From Kribbella antibiotica (lineage in GTDB: Bacteria; Actinomycetota; Actinomycetes; Propionibacteriales; Kribbellaceae), in NCBI RefSeq assembly GCF_004349055.1, contig NZ_SMKX01000019.1:25591-89590 (forward strand): DNA of 64,000 bases, read 5' to 3'. A program made the translations under genes and the position numbers. Within the stretch, counting starts at the first letter, position 1, and the number at the start of each line of letters is the position of its first letter. The notes below the pieces were generated by a model that worked only from the letters and a program-made list of their open reading frames with translations, did no database searches and was not told the DNA's origin. This document shows positions 1-5,843 of this stretch, piece after piece.

Positions 1-1
1 G

Positions 2-370
2 GACGAGGGCCTGCGTGGGCTAGTCGCAGACGCTGACGGTCCGCTGGTGCCGCGACGCATCCATTCGCTACCGGTAGGGCATCGTTGGGAACGGACTCCC
101 GGTGTGACTCTGCTGGGCGACGCGGCCCACTTGATGTCGCCGTTCGCCGGTGAAGGCGCCAACCTGGCGATGTTCGACGGAGCTGAGCTCGGTCAAGCGA
201 TCGCTGCACATCCGGGTGACCTCGAGGCCGGCCTGGCCGCCTACGAGGATGCGCTGTTCCCACGCAGCGAGGCCAGCGCCGCGGACTCCGCCGAGAGCCT
301 GCAGACCATGTTTGCTGCGGATGGACTGGACCGGATGACCGAGTTCTTCGCTGCGGTGAACCACGCATGA
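2..370 (+). CDS. FAD-dependent monooxygenase, C-terminal part (5' end cut by window)
   Basis: The reading frame is open from base 2, so this is the last 122 codons of a longer protein. It carries the second FAD-binding motif of the PHBH/TetX-like aromatic hydroxylases, GVTLLGDAAHLMSPFAGEG followed by NLAMFDGAELG, in which the Asp contacts the FAD ribityl chain. The family hydroxylates or inactivates aromatic substrates with NAD(P)H and O2; the substrate here cannot be read. The stop overlaps the next start (ATGA at 367-370), so it is probably translationally coupled to the FMN reductase. The N-terminal GxGxxG lies outside the window. Confidence 0.85.
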   Translation, partial: DEGLRGLVADADGPLVPRRIHSLPVGHRWERTPGVTLLGDAAHLMSPFAGEGANLAMFDGAELGQAIAAHPGDLEAGLAAYEDALFPRSEASAADSAESLQTMFAADGLDRMTEFFAAVNHA

Positions 371-948
371 GGATCGCAGTGATCCTCGCCAGTACTCGCG
401 CTGGCCGGGCCGGCGCTGCTGTCGCCGACTGGGTCGTGGCACAGGCCCAAGGCCGACCGGATGCCGAGTACACGCTGATCGACTTGGCTGTCGTGAACCT
501 GCCCCAGATCGACGAGCCGATTCCACCGGCCGCAGGACGCTACAGCGAGCTCCACACCCAGCAGTGGGCGGAGACCATCGCCGGCTTCGACGGCTACGTC
601 ATCGTCACCCCGGAGTACAACCGCTCCTTCCCGGGCGCCCTCAAGAACGCACTCGATCGCGTCTACGCGGAGTGGAATAACAAGGCCGCCGGCATCGTCT
701 CCTACGGCGTGGATGGCGGCGTACGGGCGGCCGAGGCGCTGCGTCCTGTGCTCGGGGCGCTTCAGCTCGCCGATATTCAGACGGAGGTCACGCTGAATCT
801 TCGCTCCGACTTCGAGCAGTTCGGTGCCAGATTCACGCCATCCGACCATCAGGCCACAGTGCTCGGTGGGTTTCTCGACCAGCTCGAGTCCTGGAGCCGT
901 GCGATGGCTTCGGTGCGCAAGGTCCCGGTCGCCGGGCCAGTGCAGTAA
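367..948 (+). CDS. NADPH-dependent FMN reductase family protein
   Basis: A 193-residue flavodoxin-fold protein. It starts with MRIAVILASTRAGRAG, where the ST-R-G loop is expected to bind the FMN phosphate, and later has the family signature TPEYNRSFPGALKNALD (about residues 80-96). Members reduce FMN or quinones with NAD(P)H in the cytoplasm. It overlaps the upstream flavin monooxygenase by 4 bases, so it could supply reduced flavin or act in the same detoxification operon. The substrate is unknown. Confidence 0.88.
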   Translation: MRIAVILASTRAGRAGAAVADWVVAQAQGRPDAEYTLIDLAVVNLPQIDEPIPPAAGRYSELHTQQWAETIAGFDGYVIVTPEYNRSFPGALKNALDRVYAEWNNKAAGIVSYGVDGGVRAAEALRPVLGALQLADIQTEVTLNLRSDFEQFGARFTPSDHQATVLGGFLDQLESWSRAMASVRKVPVAGPVQ

Positions 949-958
949 TTTTGACCCC
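946..958 (+). promoter_or_regulatory. leaderless promoter (-10 TAATTT) of the TetR gene
   Basis: TAATTT at 946-951 is followed by exactly 7 bases and then ATG at 959, the usual geometry of an actinobacterial leaderless start. No Shine-Dalgarno sequence precedes this ATG. The element overlaps the stop of the FMN reductase gene (TAA at 946-948). Confidence 0.5.
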
Positions 959-1621
959 ATGCCTGCGCTGAGCCGGCGGGAGCGTCCCGCCAAACCTGCA
1001 TTGACCCGTGAGGGCATCGTTGACGCGGCGGTGCGGTTGATGGAGAGCGAAGGTCTGCAGCGCGTCACCATGCGCCGGCTCGCACAGGAGCTCGACACCG
1101 GCGCCGCCTCGCTCTACGTGTACGTCGCCAACGCCTACGAACTGCACGCGGCAATCCTGGACCGGCTGCTGGCACGGGTCGATCTGGCGCCGGCCCCCGA
1201 CTGGCGCGAGGGCTTGCATCGCGTTCTCCGCAGCTATGCAGACCTGCTGTTCGCACATCCCAGCTTGGCGCGCTCCGCGCTCAGCCTGCGCCCCAACGGG
1301 CCCAACTACCTGGCACTGGTCGATACCTTGCTCGGGTTGCTGGCGGCTGGTCGAGTACCAGCTGTGCAAGCGGCCTGGGGTGTGGACTACCTGCTCCAGA
1401 CAGCTACTGCCACAGCCGCCGAACACGCCGTCGACACCAAGCGGGACGCCGAAGCCGAGTGGCAACAACTCAGCGACACCCTCGCCAGCGCATCAGCCGA
1501 CGACTACCCGCACCTTCACCAACGAGCAGCCGACCTGGTCTCCGGTACGCCGTCGGAGCGCAGCTACTGGGCAGTCGACATGCTCATCAACGGGATCATC
1601 GCCACCCCTACGCCCCACTAG
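959..1621 (+). CDS. TetR family transcriptional regulator
   Basis: A 220-residue protein with a TetR helix-turn-helix at about residues 15-60 (TREGIVDAAVRLMESEGL, then TMRRLAQELDTGAASLYVYV). The remainder is a helical TetR_C-like ligand domain. I start it at 959; the frame is open further upstream, but that part lies inside the preceding gene and has no family similarity. It may control the upstream monooxygenase/FMN reductase pair. Its last 14 bases overlap the 3' end of the convergent hydrolase gene. Confidence 0.88.
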   Translation: MPALSRRERPAKPALTREGIVDAAVRLMESEGLQRVTMRRLAQELDTGAASLYVYVANAYELHAAILDRLLARVDLAPAPDWREGLHRVLRSYADLLFAHPSLARSALSLRPNGPNYLALVDTLLGLLAAGRVPAVQAAWGVDYLLQTATATAAEHAVDTKRDAEAEWQQLSDTLASASADDYPHLHQRAADLVSGTPSERSYWAVDMLINGIIATPTPH

Positions 1622-2441
1622 CCAGTTCGACGATTGCATCGGCGTACTGGCTCAAGAGCTGCGGTGCCAGGTCGTGTCCCATGCCAGGGATGAGTAGCAG
1701 GCGGGCGCCTGGGATGGTCCCGGCGGTGTCGCGCCCGGCGGCTACCGGGATGAGTGGGTCGGCTTCGCCGTGAATGACCAGAGTGGGGACAGCGACGGCT
1801 CTGAGGCCGGTACGGCGATCTGTGGCCGCGAAGGTGGCCGTCTGATGGCGGACTGCTCCGGCTGGGTCGTAGGAGCGGTTGAAGTCGCTGGCGAACTGGG
1901 CGCGTAGTTCCTGCGCATCGGTGGGGTAGTCGGGGGACTGGGTGAGCTGCGCATTGGCGACTTGGTGGTCGAGGAAGGCGTCCAGATCCTCCTGCGGGTC
2001 GGGTGCCGGAGCCATCAGTCGCTGGATCAGCTCGGGGGAGGGGCCGGGCAGCTCCGGGTTGCCGCTGCTCGACATGATCGAGGTCAGCGTGCGGACGTGA
2101 TCCGGGTGGTTGATCGCGATGAGTTGCGCGACCATGCCACCCATCGAACCGCCGACGATGTGCGCGGCGCCGATCCCCAGCGCATCCAGTAGCCCGGCCG
2201 CATCGGCCGCCATGTCGTCAAGCGCGTAGCCCGCATCCCCCTCGACCCGATCGGACAGTCCGACGTCGCGAGCGTCGTACCGGATGACTCGCAAGCCTTT
2301 GTCCACGAGCAGTTCGACAAGGCTCAACGGCCAGAGCGTGAGCTGCCCGCCGGTACCCATGATGAGGAGCACCGCCTCGCCGTCCTTGGGCCCGTAGATC
2401 TCGTACTCCAGTCGCAAACCGCTCGCAATCGTGATGTCCAT
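1608..2441 (-). CDS. alpha/beta hydrolase (esterase/aclacinomycin-methylesterase-like)
   Basis: 277 residues with a complete hydrolase fold. The nucleophile elbow is GGSMGG (Ser99), the acid is Asp228 in GEADP and the base is His256 in GMGH. Oxyanion-hole residues are probably in MGTGGQ near residue 29. The N terminus (MDITIASGLRLEYEIYG) is typical of cytoplasmic esterases of this group; no signal peptide is visible. It is divergent from the MerR gene with a dyad between them, so it is the likely MerR target. The substrate is unknown. Confidence 0.87.
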   Translation of the reverse strand: MDITIASGLRLEYEIYGPKDGEAVLLIMGTGGQLTLWPLSLVELLVDKGLRVIRYDARDVGLSDRVEGDAGYALDDMAADAAGLLDALGIGAAHIVGGSMGGMVAQLIAINHPDHVRTLTSIMSSSGNPELPGPSPELIQRLMAPAPDPQEDLDAFLDHQVANAQLTQSPDYPTDAQELRAQFASDFNRSYDPAGAVRHQTATFAATDRRTGLRAVAVPTLVIHGEADPLIPVAAGRDTAGTIPGARLLLIPGMGHDLAPQLLSQYADAIVELASGA

Positions 2442-2448
2442 GCGAGCT

Positions 2449-2454
2449 ACGCTA
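2449..2454 (-). promoter_or_regulatory. leaderless -10 element (TAGCGT) of the hydrolase gene
   Basis: Read on the minus strand, TAGCGT is followed by exactly 7 bases and then the ATG at 2441. The upstream TTGACG of the MerR dyad is only 14 bases away, so the -35 assignment is uncertain. That spacing could itself be part of regulation. Confidence 0.45.
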
Positions 2455-2458
2455 TTTC

Positions 2459-2474
2459 TTGACGTTGACGTCAA
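2459..2474. promoter_or_regulatory. probable MerR operator, TTGACGT-N2-ACGTCAA dyad
   Basis: A perfect inverted repeat with 7-base arms (TTGACGT / ACGTCAA) and a 2-base centre lies between the divergent hydrolase and MerR genes. MerR proteins bind dyads of this size between or over the -35 and -10 elements. Assignment to this MerR is inferred from position. Confidence 0.6.
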
Positions 2475-2492
2475 AGGCAAGGAGAAGTCGCG

Positions 2493-2876
2493 ATGCGTAT
2501 CGGTGAGCTGGCCCACAAGTCCGGCGTCAGCACGCGTGCCCTCCGCTACTACGAAGAGCAGGGCTTGCTGGAGTCCGACCGCACCTTCAGCGGCCAGCGC
2601 GTCTACCCCGAGTCGGCCATAGACCGCGTGCTCCTCATCCAGCAGCTCTACACCGCCGGCCTCAGCAGCCGCCTCATCAAACCCCTGCTCCCCAGCATCG
2701 ACGCCCAAGACATCGGCCCCGAACTCATGCAGTGCCTGATCTCCGAGCGCGCCAACATCGCCCGCCGAACCGCCGACCTCCAAGAAGCCGGCCGCCGCCT
2801 CGACTTCCTGATCGACCTCTCCCAGAACCCCGACGCTCACCGCTGTCCCGCCAGCCTCGCTGAACGGCCCGCCTGA
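2493..2876 (+). CDS. MerR family transcriptional regulator
   Basis: 127 residues with the classic N-terminal winged helix: MRIGELAHKSGVSTRALRYYE, then GLL and a wing ending in VYPESAIDRV. A dimerisation helix follows (about residues 75-113). The effector region is short and has only two Cys (residues 76 and 118), not a clear metal-binding set, so the ligand is unclear. AGGAG is 7-8 bases before the ATG. It is divergent from the hydrolase gene and probably autoregulates through the dyad at 2459-2474. Confidence 0.9.
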   Translation: MRIGELAHKSGVSTRALRYYEEQGLLESDRTFSGQRVYPESAIDRVLLIQQLYTAGLSSRLIKPLLPSIDAQDIGPELMQCLISERANIARRTADLQEAGRRLDFLIDLSQNPDAHRCPASLAERPA

Positions 2877-2897
2877 CCTCGTTGGTAGCGTTCCGAA

Positions 2898-4391
2898 ATG
2901 GCGCAGATCATCACTGAGGTATCGCGGACATTCAACGAGTTCCTGCTGTTGCCGAACCGGACCCGGACCGACACTTCGGCTACGACAGTGGAGCTGAGGA
3001 CGCCGTTGGTGCGGCACGTCGTGGGCGAGGTGCCGGCGATCGAGCTGCAGTCGCCGTTCACCTCGGCGATCATGCAGGCGGTCAGTACGCCCGAGCTGGC
3101 GATCGCGCTTGCGCGCAACGGTGGTCTCAGCTTCCTGCACCACAACCAGTCGATCGCGGACCAGGCTGCAGCGGTCCGTGAGGTCAAGAACTTCAAGGCC
3201 GGTTTCGTCACTAGCGACACCAACGTGCGTCCCGACGACAGTCTGGGTGTCCTGGTCGACGTCATGCGTCACACAGGTCACAGCACCGCCGCAGTGACCC
3301 ACGACGGATCGCCCAACGGCAGTTTGCTCGGCCTGGTGACCTCCAGGGACTTCCACCCCCAGCGCCATGACCTGGACGGACCGGTCAGTGGGCGGATGAC
3401 CGCTATCGCGGACCTGACCCATGCGGGGCCTGACGTCACGCTCTCCGAGGCCAACGCACAGCTCTGGGACGAACGGCTCGATTGCCTTCCGGTGCTGGAC
3501 GCCGACGGTCGCCTGCAGCATCTGGTGTTCCGTTCCGACTACACGGACAACAAGCGCTTCCCGAACCAGCTCGTTGACGCGGCCAAGCGGCTGCGCGTGG
3601 GTGCGGGCATCAACACCCACGACTATCAAGAGCGCGTCCCGGCTCTGCTGGAAGCAGGTGCGGACGTGCTGTGCTTCGATTCGTCCGACGGCTACAGCGA
3701 CTGGCAGGCGCAGGCGGTGACCTGGGTGAAGAAGCACTACCCCGAGATCCCGGTCGGCGGCGGCAACGTGGTCGACGGCGAAGCGTTCACCTTTCTTGCC
3801 GAGGCCGGTGCAGACTTCGTTAAGGTCGGCGTCGGCGGTGGTTCCATCTGCATCACCCGGGACCAGAAGGGCATCGGCCGCGGCCAGGCCAGCGCCGTAC
3901 TGGATGTCGCAGCAGCCCGGGATGCCTTCCGTGAACGCACCGGCGAGTACGTGCCGATCTGCTCCGATGGCGGGCTGGTGCACGACTACCACGTCGCCCT
4001 GGCGCTGGCGATGGGCGCCGACTTCGTCATGATGGGCCGCTACTTCGCTCGCTTCGACCAGGCCGCCGGCGCGAAATTCCCGACCCGTGACGGCTTCGTC
4101 AAGGAGTACTGGGGAGAGGGCTCGAACCGGGCCCGCAACTGGCAGCGCTACGGCCAAGGCGGCCAGGGACTGATCTTCGAGGAAGGCGTGGACGGCTACG
4201 TCCCCTACGCCGGAGACCTCAACGAAGGACTCGCGCTGACGATCGCGAAACTCAGGACCACGATGGTCTCCTGTGGCTCCAGGACCCTGCCGGAGTTCCA
4301 GTCGACGGCACGGCTGACCCTCGTCTCGGACCAGAGCTTCCAAGAGAGCCACGCGACCGTCACGCTACGAGACACCCCGCCAACGGCCTGA
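2898..4391 (+). CDS. guaB: IMP dehydrogenase, Tritrichomonas-like type
   Basis: 497 residues. IMPDH converts IMP to XMP with NAD+, the committed step to GMP. Substrate-binding residues and the catalytic Cys318 lie in GVGGGSICITRDQKGIGRGQ, the flap Arg-Tyr is R417-Y418 in RARNWQRY, and a CBS-pair region sits at about residues 100-215. The loop GSICITR-QKGIGRGQ and the tail FEEGVDGYVPYAG match what I remember of Tritrichomonas foetus IMPDH, not the usual actinobacterial GuaB2 (which has GSICTTR). Lys309 and Glu429 align with T. foetus Lys310 and Glu431, residues linked to mycophenolic acid resistance. It is probably an extra copy beside a housekeeping guaB elsewhere. Confidence 0.88.
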   Translation: MAQIITEVSRTFNEFLLLPNRTRTDTSATTVELRTPLVRHVVGEVPAIELQSPFTSAIMQAVSTPELAIALARNGGLSFLHHNQSIADQAAAVREVKNFKAGFVTSDTNVRPDDSLGVLVDVMRHTGHSTAAVTHDGSPNGSLLGLVTSRDFHPQRHDLDGPVSGRMTAIADLTHAGPDVTLSEANAQLWDERLDCLPVLDADGRLQHLVFRSDYTDNKRFPNQLVDAAKRLRVGAGINTHDYQERVPALLEAGADVLCFDSSDGYSDWQAQAVTWVKKHYPEIPVGGGNVVDGEAFTFLAEAGADFVKVGVGGGSICITRDQKGIGRGQASAVLDVAAARDAFRERTGEYVPICSDGGLVHDYHVALALAMGADFVMMGRYFARFDQAAGAKFPTRDGFVKEYWGEGSNRARNWQRYGQGGQGLIFEEGVDGYVPYAGDLNEGLALTIAKLRTTMVSCGSRTLPEFQSTARLTLVSDQSFQESHATVTLRDTPPTA

Positions 4392-4413
4392 CGGCCACTG
4401 CGGTTTCTGTCGG

Positions 4414-4989
4414 TCAGGCTGGTAGTGGCTCGCGGGCGCTCGACCAGAGCCAGAGCGCCAGCCAGCCGATTGCGACGGCGAGTAGTAGGAGGCCTGCTTG
4501 TAGGGCGGCCTCCGGTACGGCGGCGCGAAGCGAGACCGGTATGGCGCCGACGGCGTAGAGGATCAGGGCCGGTCGAGGCGGGCCCTCGCGGTGCCACAAA
4601 GAGGCCGCGAACATCGCCGTACTGATCAGGAACAGGATCGAGCTCACTGTCAGTGCCACGCCTAATGGGCCTGCGCGCAAGGACGTGACGGTGGCGCCGT
4701 CTACGCGGGGGAAGACCAGGTTGAGGACGAACTCGACCCCGACGAGCAACGTAATTGCGGTGAAGTTGAGCCCGAAGGCCACGACGCCGAAGATGCTGCC
4801 GCGCCGCCCGGTCCGCGCGAACAGCGCGGCCACGAGTCCGAGCGCCAGCACCTGGGCGAGCGGCGCGACCAGTTGCGTGGCGGCGCTGGTGGGAATCAGC
4901 TCTGCTCGCTTGGCCGTGTTGACGAGCAGGACCAGGCCACTCGCCAGTCCTGCCACGGCAGCGGCTCGATACACGTTCGGCAATGTCAT
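4414..4989 (-). CDS. hypothetical polytopic membrane protein
   Basis: 191 residues, about six predicted transmembrane segments: near residues 6-26, 38-58, 63-88, 103-130, 138-155 and 163-183. I do not recognise a named family. The start at 4989 is chosen because GGAGG lies 6 bases upstream; the frame is open 8 codons further. It is divergent from a TetR gene with two identical-type operators covering its promoter, so it is probably the regulated target. An efflux or resistance role is only a guess. Confidence 0.7.
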   Translation of the reverse strand: MTLPNVYRAAAVAGLASGLVLLVNTAKRAELIPTSAATQLVAPLAQVLALGLVAALFARTGRRGSIFGVVAFGLNFTAITLLVGVEFVLNLVFPRVDGATVTSLRAGPLGVALTVSSILFLISTAMFAASLWHREGPPRPALILYAVGAIPVSLRAAVPEAALQAGLLLLAVAIGWLALWLWSSAREPLPA

Positions 4990-5006
4990 CACACGCCTCC
5001 AGATCG

Positions 5007-5037
5007 ATAACACTCGTTATTGGATAACGCTTGTTAT
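5007..5037. promoter_or_regulatory. twin TetR-type operators ATAAC-N4-GTTAT
   Basis: Two 14-base dyads, ATAACACTCGTTAT (5007-5020) and ATAACGCTTGTTAT (5024-5037), share perfect 5-base arms with different centres. They are 17 bases apart centre to centre, between the divergent membrane-protein and TetR genes. They are AT-rich against a GC-rich background. Binding by the adjacent TetR is inferred. Confidence 0.7.
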
Positions 5038-5102
5038 GGTGAAGGCAGCGGTCGTCGACCACAAGGGCCGTGACCCACCTGTGTCCTCCGGAGTGGAATC
5101 AG

Positions 5103-5621
5103 ATGGCGCGTCGTAGTGATCAACCCGACATCCGCGAACGCCTGCTGTCCGGCGCCGCCGAAGTCCTCGCCACGGACGGCGTCGAGGGCCTGACAGTCCG
5201 CCGCGTGGTCGAGGCGGCCGGACGATCGACGATGTGCGTCTACACGAAATTCGGCAGCAGAGGCGGCCTGATGAGCGCCGTCTACGAACAAGCCGCCACC
5301 AGCCTGTACGGCGTCCTCGACCGCGCGCGCCCAGCCGACGGAAGCGCGGTCCTCGGCCTGGCATCGGCGTACCGGCGCTTCGCCCTGGCCAACCCCGGCG
5401 CCTACGCCCTGCTCTTCGACCATTCGCTCTCGGCCCTCGACATCGACGAGACCCTCCGCGCCGACGCCATCACCCGCACCGCGACCTACTTCGACCCAGC
5501 CGGCGAAGCCGAGCCTCTCCGGCTTTGGGCAACCATGCATGGCCTGCTGACACTCGAACGGTCCTTACCCAGCCCGCCAACCGGCGCTTGGAAGGACTTC
5601 TACCTGCGCGGCCTCACCTGA
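5103..5621 (+). CDS. TetR family transcriptional regulator
   Basis: 172 residues. The helix-turn-helix is RERLLSGAAEVLATDGVEG, then TVRRVVEAAGRSTMCVYTKFG (about residues 10-55). It is followed by a short C-terminal ligand domain with TetR_C_33/WHG-like character. I choose ATG 5103 over the in-frame GTG 5070 because the protein then begins at the normal distance from the HTH and GGAG lies 9 bases upstream. It sits divergently from the membrane protein with paired operators between them, and likely represses both. Confidence 0.85.
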   Translation: MARRSDQPDIRERLLSGAAEVLATDGVEGLTVRRVVEAAGRSTMCVYTKFGSRGGLMSAVYEQAATSLYGVLDRARPADGSAVLGLASAYRRFALANPGAYALLFDHSLSALDIDETLRADAITRTATYFDPAGEAEPLRLWATMHGLLTLERSLPSPPTGAWKDFYLRGLT

Positions 5622-5843
5622 CGGACGCGACGCCATGGTCAATCCCAGGACTCTGTCACTGGCCTTCTGCTCGATCTCACAATCCACCTCCGGTCGCTAC
5701 GGCTTCGGGCAGTGGGCTGTGCGTCCGGCGCCGTGGCCTACACGATGGCGGGGCGATCGTGCGAATTCCTTGCAGGTTTCTGCACTACGCTGCTCACGAC
5801 CTGTCATCGTGTCGTTGTCGAGCGTTGCGTCAGGGGGCTGGGT

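Noticed and set aside
2442..4352. Upstream extension of the hydrolase frame antisense to IMPDH
   Set aside because: The frame is open only because of third-position GC bias; IMPDH on the plus strand is intact, and the hydrolase begins naturally at 2441.
5635..5843. Small open frame between TetR and the SARP gene
   Set aside because: No Shine-Dalgarno sequence, unbalanced composition and no recognisable sequence; likely untranslated leader.
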